This document shows, piece by piece, positions 18,233-27,257 of a DNA stretch of 64,000 nucleotides. Below the pieces are notes generated by a model that saw nothing but the letters and a program-made list of their open reading frames with translations, did not search any database and was not told where the DNA came from. Each line of letters opens with the position of its first letter. Within the stretch, counting starts at the first letter, position 1. The DNA lies in the NCBI RefSeq assembly GCF_039544005.1, contig NZ_BAABKV010000001.1:806001-870000 (forward strand), given 5' to 3'. The DNA is from Kitasatospora paranensis. Lineage in GTDB: Bacteria; Actinomycetota; Actinomycetes; Streptomycetales; Streptomycetaceae. Both the position numbers and the translations under genes were made by a program.

Positions 18233-18670
18233 TCAGTCGCCGAACGGCTTTCCGGAGAGCATCACACTCTGGCCGCGGAATTCCGCCACGACCTTCCCGG
18301 CCGCCTGCCGGACGGTCACGTCGTAGATTCCGTGCCGCCCCGACCGTGCCCGCTCGACCGCCTCGGCGACCAGGTCGTCGTCGACCGCCGCCGGGGCCAG
18401 GAACGTGACCTGCGCGGCCTGCGCGACGGTGACCGGGCCGTAGCTGTTGCAGGCGTACGAGAATGCCGCGTCTGCCAGCAGGAACAAGTACCCGCCGTGC
18501 GCCGTCCCATGGCCGTTCAACATCCCGGCTGTCACCCGCATGCGCATCAGCGCACGCCCGCTGGAGACTTCGTCCAGGGCGATTCCCAGGGCCCGGCACG
18601 TCTCGTCGCGCGCGTACAGTGCGGCGATCCTGGAATGCCCGGCACCGCCCGGTTCGAATTCCGTACCCAT
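18233..18670 (-). CDS. Hotdog thioesterase, PaaI type
   Basis: 145 residues, full-length hotdog-fold acyl-CoA thioesterase. The segment LNGHGTAHGGYLFLLADAAF contains the HGG and downstream Asp typical of PaaI, followed by ACNSYGPVTVAQAAQVTFLAPA. In phenylacetate catabolism PaaI hydrolyses stalled hydroxyphenylacetyl-CoA. Here, beside two PaaK-like ligases and no paa oxygenase genes, it may proofread or release an aryl/acyl thioester of the cluster. It is on the opposite strand and separated by the terminator, so cluster membership is inference. Confidence 0.88.
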   Translation of the reverse strand: MGTEFEPGGAGHSRIAALYARDETCRALGIALDEVSSGRALMRMRVTAGMLNGHGTAHGGYLFLLADAAFSYACNSYGPVTVAQAAQVTFLAPAAVDDDLVAEAVERARSGRHGIYDVTVRQAAGKVVAEFRGQSVMLSGKPFGD

Positions 18671-19013
18671 GATGTCCTGCTTTCCCCGGGAACAGCCCGA
18701 AAACGGCCGGAACGCTGCGTACCGAATTACATCGAGCCCCGCCGCCGGCTGTCAATGGCGGCCTGTTCGACCGCCCCTGACGGTCGGACGGCGACATGGC
18801 GCAGCGCGGTCGCGGGAAGCCGGGCCGGGCCCGTCACGGCCCCACCGGAACGGCCGTCGGCCGCCGGGGCGAGGACCCGGTGCTCGGGTCCGGTGCTCCC
18901 GTACGACGTCGCGGCCTCCCGCGGACGGACTGCCCGGTACATCGGAGTCGTACCGGGCGGTCCTCGGCAATCAGGTGGCCGTGGGTGAGCACCGATCACT
19001 ACGGTGTGACGCC
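18671..19013 (+). other. Intergenic gap between divergent genes
   Basis: 343 bp between the divergent thioesterase and VOC-protein starts. It should hold both promoters. I see no clear -35/-10 pair and no coding frame worth calling. Confidence 0.5.
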
Positions 19014-19427
19014 ATGCCCCTGCAGATGAAGCTGACCGCGATCACACTCGACTGCGCCGAGCCCGAGGCGCTGGCCGCGTTCTACCGGCAGGCCACCGGG
19101 TTCGAGCCTCACCCCGACTCCGACGGCGACTTCGCCGGCCTCACCCGCGAGGACGGGCTCTTCCTCGGCTTCCAGCGCGTCGACGGCTACCGGGCTCCCC
19201 GGTGGCCCGACCGGACGGCGCCGCAGCAGATGCACCTCGACTTCGCGGTGGACGACCTGGACGAGGCCGAGGCCCTGCTGATGGAACTGGGCGCGATCAG
19301 GCCGGAGCACCAACCCGGCGGCGACAGGTGGCGGGTCCTCTCCGACCCGGCCGGGCATCCCTTCTGCCTGACCAGGAGCCGACCTGTGCCGCCGACCGCA
19401 TCCGGGCGGACGCCACCCGAGCACTAG
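19014..19427 (+). CDS. VOC (glyoxalase-like) family protein
   Basis: 137 residues. One vicinal-oxygen-chelate domain: LTAITLDCAEPEALAAFYRQATGF at the start, the second beta-alpha-beta unit MHLDFAVDDLDEAEALL, and the closing WRVLSDPAGHPFCL. This subclass (often labelled glyoxalase-like) is frequent in Streptomyces and has no fixed substrate. The 3' end overlaps the convergent regulator by 4 nt. The last 17 residues are proline/threonine-rich and probably unstructured. Confidence 0.85.
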   Translation: MPLQMKLTAITLDCAEPEALAAFYRQATGFEPHPDSDGDFAGLTREDGLFLGFQRVDGYRAPRWPDRTAPQQMHLDFAVDDLDEAEALLMELGAIRPEHQPGGDRWRVLSDPAGHPFCLTRSRPVPPTASGRTPPEH

Positions 19428-20263
19428 CCGGTCAGGGCCTGGGTGCCGAGCACCGTGAGCATGGCCAGGCGTTCGGCGTCCTCGCTGTCGGGCTCGGCGG
19501 TGTAGACCATGATCCGCAGGTCGCTGCCGGCCACCGTGAGCACGTCGCAGTCCAGCGTCACCGCGCCCACGTGCGGGTGGTCGATGGTCTTGCGCGCGGC
19601 TTCGTGGGTGCCGACCGCGCCGGCGTCCCACAGCTCCGCGAACCGCCCGCCGGCGGCGCGCAGGTCGGCGACCAGCCGCCGGAGTCGCGGGTCGGCCGGA
19701 TACCGGTCGGCGGCCGCCCGCAGGTCGGCCACCAGGCCGGCCTCGAACGCCCGCCGTTCCTGCGGCGTGTGCCGGACGGGGCTGCCCGGACCGACCAGGT
19801 TGCGCCAGACGCCGTTGCGCTCGTTCCCCCGCCAGCCGGACGGATCGCCCATCAGGGCCGCGTAGGGCGCGTTGGCGGTGAGCAGCGTCCACGACGCGTC
19901 GTAGACCGCGACGGGAGTTCCGGCCAGCCGGTCCAACAGGCGCTGGACGCTCGGGGTGATGTACGCGGGGACGGTCTCCGGGCCCGGCGGCGCCAGCCCG
20001 GCCAGCCGGAACAGGTGGGCGCGCTCGGCACCCGACAGCCGCAGGGCGCGCGCGAGGGCTTCGACGACCTGCGCCGAGGGATGCGAGGCCCGGCCCTGTT
20101 CGAGCCGGGTGACGTAGTCGACGGAGATGCCGGCCAGCAGGGCGAGCTCCTCGCGGCGCAGTCCGGCGGCGCGCCGCTGTCCGCCGGAGGGCAGCCCGGC
20201 CGCCTCCGGCGGCACCCGGTCGCGCCATCGGCGTACTGCCGGTCCGAATTCCGCATGCGCCAT
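19424..20263 (-). CDS. XRE-type regulator with MmyB-like ligand domain
   Basis: 279 residues. Residues 1-90 are a helix-turn-helix (GLRREELALLAGISVDYVTRLEQGR). The rest is the MmyB-like domain: SVQRLLDRLAGTPVAVYDASWTLLTANAPYAALMGD, then FRNLVGP-like VWRNLVGPGSP and the C-terminal HPHVGAVTLDCDVLTV. The domain is PAS-like and is reported to bind a small, fatty-acid-like ligand. It is divergent from the SDR at 20367 with about 100 bp between, an arrangement repeated throughout Streptomyces, where the regulator controls the adjacent reductase. Confidence 0.92.
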   Translation of the reverse strand: MAHAEFGPAVRRWRDRVPPEAAGLPSGGQRRAAGLRREELALLAGISVDYVTRLEQGRASHPSAQVVEALARALRLSGAERAHLFRLAGLAPPGPETVPAYITPSVQRLLDRLAGTPVAVYDASWTLLTANAPYAALMGDPSGWRGNERNGVWRNLVGPGSPVRHTPQERRAFEAGLVADLRAAADRYPADPRLRRLVADLRAAGGRFAELWDAGAVGTHEAARKTIDHPHVGAVTLDCDVLTVAGSDLRIMVYTAEPDSEDAERLAMLTVLGTQALTG

Positions 20264-20366
20264 GGTGTCCAGTGTGGCGCGGGGGCCGCGCCCCGTCCTG
20301 GTACCGGGAGTCCCAGGACGGCCGGGGCACTGGTCGGACACGGCCCCTGGACGCGAGTCTGGACGC

Positions 20367-21074
20367 ATGACGACCACACTGATCACCGGAGCGAACAAGG
20401 GTCTCGGCTTCGAGACCGCCCGCCGGCTCGTCGCCGCGGGGCACACCGTCTACATCGGGGCGCGGGACGCGGAGCGGGGGCGGCAGGCCGCCGAGCGGCT
20501 GGGCGCGCGCCTGCTCGTGCTCGACATCACCGACGACGCGTCCGTGGACGCCGCGGCGAAGGCGGTGGAGGCCGACGGAGGGCTCGACGTCCTGATCAAC
20601 AACGCGGGCATCGAGGAGCGCGGCGACGGGAACAGGGTGATCGGCGCCGCCGAGGTGACCGCCGAACTGATGCGGCGGACGTTCGAGACCAACGTCTTCG
20701 GCACGGTGCGGGTCACCCACGCGTTCCTCCCGCTGCTCCAGCGCTCGGCCGCTCCGGTCGTGGTGAACCTCAGCAGCGGCCTGGCCTCGCTGACCCGGGT
20801 CAGCCGCCCGGGCACCCCGGCGGCCGCGTACCCGGGCGTCGCCTACCCGGCCTCGAAGGCCGCGGTGAACATGATCACCGTGCAGTTCGCGAAGGCGTTC
20901 CCGGCCATCCGGATCAACGCCGTGGAGCCCGGCTTCACCAGGACGGACCTGAACGGGAACACCGGCATCCAGACCGTCGAGCAGGGCGCCGAGATCATCG
21001 TGCGGATGGCGCAGATCGGCCCGGACGGACCCACCGGGGGCTACTTCGACGCCGAGGGGCCGCTCCCCTGGTGA
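20367..21074 (+). CDS. SDR family NAD(P)-dependent oxidoreductase
   Basis: 235 residues, classical SDR. The cofactor motif is TLITGANKGLGFETAR, then VLINNAGIEE, catalytic Ser in VVNLSSGLAS, and Tyr/Lys in AYPASKAAVNM. It ends GGYFDAEGPLPW as in carbonyl reductase-like SDRs. ATG 20367 is the only start keeping the motif near the N-terminus. Likely target of the divergent MmyB-type regulator. Substrate unknown. Confidence 0.92.
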   Translation: MTTTLITGANKGLGFETARRLVAAGHTVYIGARDAERGRQAAERLGARLLVLDITDDASVDAAAKAVEADGGLDVLINNAGIEERGDGNRVIGAAEVTAELMRRTFETNVFGTVRVTHAFLPLLQRSAAPVVVNLSSGLASLTRVSRPGTPAAAYPGVAYPASKAAVNMITVQFAKAFPAIRINAVEPGFTRTDLNGNTGIQTVEQGAEIIVRMAQIGPDGPTGGYFDAEGPLPW

Positions 21075-21083
21075 GGCGGGCCG

Positions 21084-21545
21084 TCAGGTCCTGACCGGTC
21101 GGCGCGCCACCCCGGCCGGGGTGGCGAGTGGTGCGGCGGTCAGCGCCCGGCGGACGAGGAGCGCGTCGTGCGCGGTCGTCTCGATCCACACCGGACGCCC
21201 GGGGACGCTCTCGTAGCGGGTCACCGTGCGGCCGACCCGGCTCGCGAACCGGTCGGGTTCGGCGCCGGTGACCACCACGACCTGTCCGCCCACGGGGATC
21301 TCGATCTCGGGTCCCGCCCGCCGTCCGGTGAACCGCAGGGCCGGTGTCCCCGGTTCGACCAGGAGGTGGCCGGCCGAGGCGCCGTCCAACAGCTCCAGCC
21401 GGGACACCGACGCGAGTCGGCAGGGCATCCGGGCGGCGCCGCCCGCCGCGACGAGCGCGGCCCGCCGCCCGGCCCGCACCCGGGCCAGCCAGGGGACGAC
21501 CTGGTCGCGCGCGAGGTCCCTCAGCAGGATCAGCGGCACGTCCAC
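21084..21545 (-). CDS. Hypothetical protein
   Basis: About 153 residues, no family recognised. It starts at GTG 21545 (VDVPLILLRDLARDQVVPWL); an upstream frame extension is cysteine/arginine-rich and not protein-like. The second half alternates beta-like stretches (EIEIPVGGQVVVVTG, GRPVWIETTAHDALLVRRAL), suggesting a small soluble beta-rich fold. It lies convergent to the SDR with 10 bp between them. Confidence 0.6.
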   Translation of the reverse strand: MDVPLILLRDLARDQVVPWLARVRAGRRAALVAAGGAARMPCRLASVSRLELLDGASAGHLLVEPGTPALRFTGRRAGPEIEIPVGGQVVVVTGAEPDRFASRVGRTVTRYESVPGRPVWIETTAHDALLVRRALTAAPLATPAGVARRPVRT

Positions 21546-21641
21546 CTGAGACTCCCGTCCTCGCCACCCGGTACCGGCGGTGCCCACGGTAGGGCACCGG
21601 CAGGACGCCCGCCGCACCGGGTCCGGCCGGCCCGCCGTGGC

Positions 21642-22490
21642 TCAGTGCAGCATCGCCGTCAGGTCCGCGAAGGCCTCCCGGACCGCGGCCGGGTTCTCGA
21701 TCCAGGGGAAGTGGCCTGCGCGCTCGATCGTCCGCCGGAGGACGTTCGGCCGGTCGAAGTCACCGGCGTCGTGCCAGACGCCCTGGTCGACCACGCGGTC
21801 CAGGGCGCCGCCGACGACGAGGGTGGGCAGTGTCCGCGGCGCCCACCCCGCCCGGTAGTCCTCGTCGAAGTGGGCGTCGGCCCAGGCCACCGCGGACTGG
21901 CAGTACGGCAACTCCGCCAGCAGGGCCCGGCCTTCGGCCAGCCCGTCGGGGGTGAAGCTCCAGGGTGCGGCGGCCAGCGTCAACGCGCGCAGGGTCCGGT
22001 CGTCCGGGCCCGCGGCGTACGCCTGGGCGGCGGTCTCCACGGCGGGGATCGGATGCGTCTCGGCCCACCGGGCGAAGTGCGGGCGCCAGCCGGCGTGCGG
22101 CGCGCTGCCCACCAGCGCCATGCCCGCGAGCTCCTGCTCCAGTTCGGGGACGGAGAGCAGGAACATCCCGCCCGTGGAGTGGCCGACCATGACCACGTCG
22201 TCCAGCTCCCGGGCGGCCTCGGCCAGGACGTCCGGCCACCGGGAGTACGGACGGGCCGGGATCCGGGGGCCGGCGCGGTTGGAACCGTCCCCCGGCAGGT
22301 CGACCAGCCAGACCGAACCCGGCAGACCGGCCGCCACGGCGAGGCCACGCAGGGATTCCGACCCCAGGCCCGGGCCGCCCGGCACCAGCAGCCAGTTCCA
22401 CCGCCCCTCGTCCGCCGACACCTGCCGCAGTCTCACTCCCGACGGCGTCCAGCGCTCCTGAACACTCGTACCCACAGCAGCCGCCCCCAC
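21642..22490 (-). CDS. Alpha/beta hydrolase
   Basis: 282 residues. Oxyanion region WLLVPGGPGLGSES, nucleophile elbow VMVGHSTGG (Ser), acid in VVGGALDRVVDQ, catalytic His in ERAGHFPWIENP. Complete alpha/beta-hydrolase fold close to prolyl-aminopeptidase/haloalkane-type enzymes. The GTG at 22490 is the most upstream start; GTG 22475 is an alternative. Substrate unknown. Confidence 0.88.
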   Translation of the reverse strand: MGAAAVGTSVQERWTPSGVRLRQVSADEGRWNWLLVPGGPGLGSESLRGLAVAAGLPGSVWLVDLPGDGSNRAGPRIPARPYSRWPDVLAEAARELDDVVMVGHSTGGMFLLSVPELEQELAGMALVGSAPHAGWRPHFARWAETHPIPAVETAAQAYAAGPDDRTLRALTLAAAPWSFTPDGLAEGRALLAELPYCQSAVAWADAHFDEDYRAGWAPRTLPTLVVGGALDRVVDQGVWHDAGDFDRPNVLRRTIERAGHFPWIENPAAVREAFADLTAMLH

Positions 22491-22666
22491 GTCCCTCTCC
22501 GCCTCCGTCTTCCGCGGCCGGGCGCGGAACGCCCTCGGGCCGAGCCGTACGCTACCCGGCCACCACGCGCGCCGCCCGCCGGGATTGCCACGCCGGGGTG
22601 CGACGGACTGTCAGCGGGTGGGTCTAGCGTGGCGGGTTCAGACCTCGGCGCGAGCAAGGGAAGACC

Positions 22667-23227
22667 ATGACCACACTCGAGAACCGGCCGAACACCGCCC
22701 TGGTGGTCGTCGACGTGCAGACCGGCGTCGTCGCCGGGGCCCATGAGCGCGACGCCGTGGTCGCGAACATCGGCAGCCTGGTGGAGCGGGCCCGGCGGGA
22801 GGGCGTGCCCGTCGTCTGGGTCCAGCACTCCGACGAACACCTCGTCAGGGAGAGCGAGGAGTGGCGGATCGTCCCCGAGCTGGTGCCGGGCGAGGACGAG
22901 CCGCTCGTCCCCAAGAACTGGGGCGACTCCTTCGAGGACACCGTGCTCGAATCGGTGCTGGCAGGGCTCGGCGTGGGGCGGCTGATCGTCGTCGGTGCCC
23001 CGACCGACGCCTGCATCCGGTCGACGCTGCACGGCGCAGTCGTCCGCGGCTACGACGCGGTCCTGGTCGGTGACGCCCACACCACGGAGGACCTGACGGC
23101 CTGGGGTGCGCCGCCGCCGGAGCAGGTCGTCGCGCACACCAACCTGTACTGGTCCTACCAGGCGGCACCGGGCCGGACGGCCGGCACGGTGAGCACGAAG
23201 GAGGTCGACTTCACCGGCACCTCCTGA
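22667..23227 (+). CDS. Isochorismatase-family cysteine hydrolase
   Basis: 186 residues. The catalytic triad is visible: Asp in VVVDVQTGV, Lys in LVPKNWGDSF, Cys in APTDACIRSTLHGA. The family includes nicotinamidases, N-carbamoylases and isochorismatases; the class cannot be fixed from these motifs. GGGAAG lies just before the ATG. It is divergent from the alpha/beta hydrolase, about 175 bp apart. Confidence 0.92.
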   Translation: MTTLENRPNTALVVVDVQTGVVAGAHERDAVVANIGSLVERARREGVPVVWVQHSDEHLVRESEEWRIVPELVPGEDEPLVPKNWGDSFEDTVLESVLAGLGVGRLIVVGAPTDACIRSTLHGAVVRGYDAVLVGDAHTTEDLTAWGAPPPEQVVAHTNLYWSYQAAPGRTAGTVSTKEVDFTGTS

Positions 23228-23272
23228 GCCCGTCGATCGGTCCACCGTCCGTGGGTCCACCGCCCGGGATCG

Positions 23273-24604
23273 TCACCGCGCGATCCGGGCATCGGCGGCC
23301 ACCGGATCCACGGCCGTCGCCGGGGCGTCGATCAGGCGTTCCAGCCGCAGCAGCGCCGGGACGGCGGCCAGGCTCAGCGCGATCAGGAACAGCCAAGGCC
23401 AGCCGGCGCCCCGGGTCAGCAGCAGGGTGAGGACACCGGGCGCCACGGTCTGGCCGAAGGTCCAGGACAGCTGGTGGACGGCCAGGTACCGGCCGCGCAG
23501 GTGCTCCGGCGCCAGGGAGACGCTGAGGTCCGCGGAGAACGGTGTGGCCGCGGTCTCCGCGAGGGTGTAGAGGACGATGCCGAGCAGGAGCCCGCCGAGG
23601 ACGCACCAGCCCGGCGTCAGGCGGACGGCCGCGAAGAGGCCGAAGGCCACGGCGTTGAGCAGCGCCGAGGCGGCGATGACCCGCACCGGGCGGAACCGCT
23701 CCAGCCGGCGGCTGACGCCGGTCTGGGTGACGGCCACCTGCACACCGTTCACCACCAGTAGCACGCCGGCGATCCAGGCGGGGCGGTGCAGACCGGTCGT
23801 GATGTGGACGGCGAGCAGCAGGTTCAGCACCAGCGCGGTGAAGACGAAGTTCACGTTGACGGCGACCAGCAGGAGGTAGCGGCGGTCCCGGAGCACCGCA
23901 CGGTACCCGCCGTCCGGCCGCACGGCGGCGACCCGGCGGCGCTCCGGTTCCCGGGCCCGGACCCCGGCCCCCGCGGAGGGTTCGCGGACGGGCCGCCACC
24001 GGGCCAGGAGCAGGGCCGCGGCGGCATAGCTCGCGGCGTTCGCGACCATGACGGCGTTCAGGCCCGCCGTGCCGGCCGCGCCGACCAGCAGCGCGCCGAG
24101 CGCGCCGCCGACCGCGAGCCCCGAGTTGCGGAGCGTGTGCAGCAGGGCGAACCAGCGCGGGCGGGCGGCGGCCTCGGCGGCGAGCACCACCAGACCGCTG
24201 CTCGACGTCCAGTAGGTGACGGCCCCGACCTGGGCGAGCCAGGTCACCAGGACGATCTGCCAGACGCCGTGTCCGCACAGGAAGCCGGCATAGCCGACCG
24301 CCGAGACCGCGTTGCCCGCGAGGGCCGTCCGGCGGGCGCCCCAACGGTCGATGAGCGGGCCGACGCAGACGGCGGTCGGCGCGGCCAGCAGCCGGGCCAG
24401 CGAGAGCGCGCCGCCCACCGCCGCGAGCGAGAGCGTGGTGGTGCGGGCGAAGTAGACCAGGACGAAGGCGACGACGAGGCCGCTGCCCACGCTGTCGATC
24501 ACGGCGGCGCCGAGCAGCCTGCCGTTCCCCGCCGGCGGCGGAAGAGCGGGCGGGCGCCGGGTGCGGCCGGTCTCGGTGATGGCGGGTGCGGATGGTCCGG
24601 GCAT
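23273..24604 (-). CDS. MFS transporter
   Basis: 443 residues with about 12 membrane helices. LIDRWGARRTALAGN is the MFS loop 2-3 motif, and LAVHQLSWTFGQTVAPGV lies in the C-terminal half. A longer frame reaches 25069, but the stretch upstream of ATG 24604 is low-complexity antisense to the divergent regulator. The start therefore sits about 135 bp from that regulator gene, which is likely its controller. Drug or metabolite efflux is the usual role. Confidence 0.9.
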   Translation of the reverse strand: MPGPSAPAITETGRTRRPPALPPPAGNGRLLGAAVIDSVGSGLVVAFVLVYFARTTTLSLAAVGGALSLARLLAAPTAVCVGPLIDRWGARRTALAGNAVSAVGYAGFLCGHGVWQIVLVTWLAQVGAVTYWTSSSGLVVLAAEAAARPRWFALLHTLRNSGLAVGGALGALLVGAAGTAGLNAVMVANAASYAAAALLLARWRPVREPSAGAGVRAREPERRRVAAVRPDGGYRAVLRDRRYLLLVAVNVNFVFTALVLNLLLAVHITTGLHRPAWIAGVLLVVNGVQVAVTQTGVSRRLERFRPVRVIAASALLNAVAFGLFAAVRLTPGWCVLGGLLLGIVLYTLAETAATPFSADLSVSLAPEHLRGRYLAVHQLSWTFGQTVAPGVLTLLLTRGAGWPWLFLIALSLAAVPALLRLERLIDAPATAVDPVAADARIAR

Positions 24605-24740
24605 GGCGACGAGGCCCTCTCGAAGGGTTCCGGCGGGTGGGAGGCCTGACGGCCGCTCCGAGTCTGCTGGCGGTAGGGTCGGCTGCCAACGGATTCGATG
24701 TCGGTCGAATCCACGGGCCGCGGCGGAAGGAGCCACGGGC

Positions 24741-25757
24741 GTGCTGACGCTGCGTTTCTCGGCGCAGGACCTGGCCCGGACCCGGTTCGCCTGCTCCCCG
24801 CTCTGGGAGGTGGTCAACGGCGTCCAGGTGCTGAAGGACCCGGGCCGGCACGGCGTGCACCTCGGCTGGGCCCGGCAGACCCGGCGGGCGCTGGCCGTAC
24901 ACGGCATCCGCACCGCCCTGCTGTACGAGCTGATCCCCGTTCCCACGCCGTACGTGCCGGACTTCCTGACGCCCGTTCCCGAGGTCGAGGAGCCCTCGTT
25001 GGAGGACGAGTTGGCCATCCTGCTGGGCACCTCGGCCGCGGAGCTGCGCACGGACCTGGACCGGATCACCGGCCCCCTCCCGCCCCTGGTGCAGCGGCTC
25101 CGCGATGCCCCGGACGAGGGCCTGGCCCGGCTGGCGGAGGAGATCAGGGCCTACTGGAGCGTCGCCGTGGAACCGCACTGGCCTCGCATCCGGCGCCTGA
25201 TGGACGGTGAGATCCTGCACCGGGCGCGGATGATGGCGCGCGGAGGCGCGGCCGAGCTCTTCCAGGACCTGCACCCCGCGGTCTCCTGGGACGGCGGCAC
25301 GCTCCGGGTCGCCCACCCCGGCTACGAGGCGGACCGTGCGCTGGAGGCGGGACGCGGACTCGTCCTCGTCCCGTCGGTCTTCGTCTGGCCCGGGGTGTTC
25401 TCGCAGAGCAATCCGCCGCGGCAGCCCGGCCTCGTCTATCCCCCGCGCGGTGTGGCCACCCTGTGGGAGCGTCGGACGGAACCGACACCCGAGGGTCTGG
25501 CGGCAGCGCTGGGACGCTCACGGGCCCAGTTGCTGACGGAACTCGTCGCGCCCGCCTCGACGAGCGAGCTGGCGCTCCGGCTGGACATGGCACCGGCCAC
25601 CGTCTCGCACCATCTCGGGGTGCTGCGCGCGGCCGGTCTGGCGACCGCCCACCGGAGCGGCCGGATCGTCCTCTACCTGCGCACGCACGCCGCCGAGGCC
25701 CTGGTCGGAGCAGCGCCGGACACGGCGCGGACGGAAGGCACCGCCGAGCATTCCTGA
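24741..25757 (+). CDS. ArsR-type winged-helix regulator with DUF5937 domain
   Basis: 338 residues. It begins with LTLRFSAQDLARTRFACSPLWEVV, the signature of the DUF5937 ligand-like domain common in Streptomyces. The C-terminus is a winged helix: LLTELVAPASTSELALRLDMAPATVSHHLGVLRAAGLATAHRSGR. AAGGAG precedes GTG 24741. It is divergent from the MFS gene and probably regulates it. Confidence 0.9.
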   Translation: MLTLRFSAQDLARTRFACSPLWEVVNGVQVLKDPGRHGVHLGWARQTRRALAVHGIRTALLYELIPVPTPYVPDFLTPVPEVEEPSLEDELAILLGTSAAELRTDLDRITGPLPPLVQRLRDAPDEGLARLAEEIRAYWSVAVEPHWPRIRRLMDGEILHRARMMARGGAAELFQDLHPAVSWDGGTLRVAHPGYEADRALEAGRGLVLVPSVFVWPGVFSQSNPPRQPGLVYPPRGVATLWERRTEPTPEGLAAALGRSRAQLLTELVAPASTSELALRLDMAPATVSHHLGVLRAAGLATAHRSGRIVLYLRTHAAEALVGAAPDTARTEGTAEHS

Positions 25758-25846
25758 CGCCGCCATGGGAGGGACGTTCGGCGGTGCGCACGGCGGCCCG
25801 CCCCATCGGGCCGGACCACCGCACGCGGGAGGTCACCTGCCGGGCG

Positions 25847-27085
25847 TCACGGCACGAACGTCACCTGGGGGAAGCAGGACGACGGTCCGTCGAGCAGGTG
25901 GTTGTCGCGGCGGCGCACGCCGCGGTCGAGGAACGCGTCGACGTAGGCGCGCTGCGCAGCGATCGACGAGGCCGGGTCGACCGTTCCGACCTGGGCCTGG
26001 ACGGCGGCCGCGGGCACCCGGCCGGCGTCGGCGATCTGCGGGAGCTGGACCTGCAGGTCGGTGAAGGAGAGATGGCCGGCGCCGGACAACTGGAGGTTGC
26101 GGTGCGGGCCGCGCAGGTTCGCCCAGAAAGGCTGCCACCAGACGTCGTCGTGCGTCCACCCGGCGCTGTTCATCAGCAGGAACGGCCGGTCCAGGCCGTC
26201 GGCCACGACACTGCCCACCGGCCCCTGCTCACCGAAGTCGAGCCCGCCGTCGAGGTCGACCGCGGCGTCCACCCGGGGATCGTCGTGCATGACCTGGGCA
26301 GCGGTGGCGCCGCCCAGCGAGTGGCCGACCATGCCGACCTCGGCGAGGTCCAGCTGCCCGGCGAGACCGGCCGGCAGGCGCCGGTGCTCGGCGTCCGGGT
26401 TGCCGCCCGCGTCCAGGTCGGCCAGCCGGTCCAGGACGAAACGGGTGTCGGCGACCCGGATGCCGACCAGGCGGCCCGGCAGGGCCGTGGCCACCGCCGG
26501 GTCGGCCTTCTCCACCCGGCCTCCGGGGAACTCCACGGCCGTGGACTCGAAGGTGTGGTCGATCGCCACCACGAGGTAGCCGCGGCTCGCCAAGTCCTCG
26601 GCCAGCACTGTCCCCTGGCCGCGGAGTCCGCCCTCGCCGGGCGAGTACAGCACCACCGGCAGGCCGCCGTGGCCGGCCCTGGCCGGCGCGCCGGGCCGGG
26701 AGTGGGTCAGGGTGCCCGCCCAGTCGGCCGTGTCGAGCGGCAGCCCGAACTGCTGCTGGAGCGACTGAGCGAAGGCGGCCGCGGTGCCGGCCGGGAGTTG
26801 CGGCGCCGGGGCACCGCCGCGGCCCGGCTGCGCCGGATACCAGAGGGTGACCATCAACTCGCGGGAGCGGCCCGGCTGCCAGGGGTCGGGCCGGGAGTGG
26901 TCGACGAGGTGCAGGTCGACGGTGCCGACCTGGTTCGGGCCGGCCGGGGCGGGAAGCGTCAGGTGCACCGGGGCGGCGGAGGGAAGGGTGTCGGCGTGGG
27001 CCGCCGGGGCTGCGAACGGTCCTGCCACGGCGAGCAGGACGGAGGCGGCGGCCGCGCGGGACCACCGGATACGGTTCGAAGTCAT
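25847..27085 (-). CDS. Secreted alpha/beta hydrolase, PAF-acetylhydrolase/dienelactone-like
   Basis: 412 residues. Signal peptide at 1-31 (positively charged start, hydrophobic core, cut after AAHA). The mature enzyme has the nucleophile elbow MVGHSLGG, a strand VVLYSPGEGG, and acid/base candidates AVDLDGGLDF and SGAGHLSFTDLQ. This layout matches the PAF-AH isoform II-like lipase group found in Streptomyces secretomes, which hydrolyse short-chain esters or polyester substrates. It is convergent to the DUF5937 regulator. Confidence 0.88.
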   Translation of the reverse strand: MTSNRIRWSRAAAASVLLAVAGPFAAPAAHADTLPSAAPVHLTLPAPAGPNQVGTVDLHLVDHSRPDPWQPGRSRELMVTLWYPAQPGRGGAPAPQLPAGTAAAFAQSLQQQFGLPLDTADWAGTLTHSRPGAPARAGHGGLPVVLYSPGEGGLRGQGTVLAEDLASRGYLVVAIDHTFESTAVEFPGGRVEKADPAVATALPGRLVGIRVADTRFVLDRLADLDAGGNPDAEHRRLPAGLAGQLDLAEVGMVGHSLGGATAAQVMHDDPRVDAAVDLDGGLDFGEQGPVGSVVADGLDRPFLLMNSAGWTHDDVWWQPFWANLRGPHRNLQLSGAGHLSFTDLQVQLPQIADAGRVPAAAVQAQVGTVDPASSIAAQRAYVDAFLDRGVRRRDNHLLDGPSSCFPQVTFVP

Positions 27086-27257
27086 ACCCGCACCCTATAG
27101 AGCGGCCCTTACCTGCCGCCTTCCCATTTCCGGACGGTGCGCACCGCACTCCGGTCCCCGACTCCGCCGCTGCACAACAGTCGTGACATGCAGTCACCCT
27201 CCGATCGCCCGGGGCGGGGCGGCCGGGGAGGTCAGCCGTGCCGCCCCGCCCCGGGCG

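Noticed and set aside
24561..24740. In-frame 60-residue extension of the DUF5937 regulator
   Set aside because: The extension overlaps the divergent MFS start, is low-complexity, and the ribosome site and homology start at 24741.
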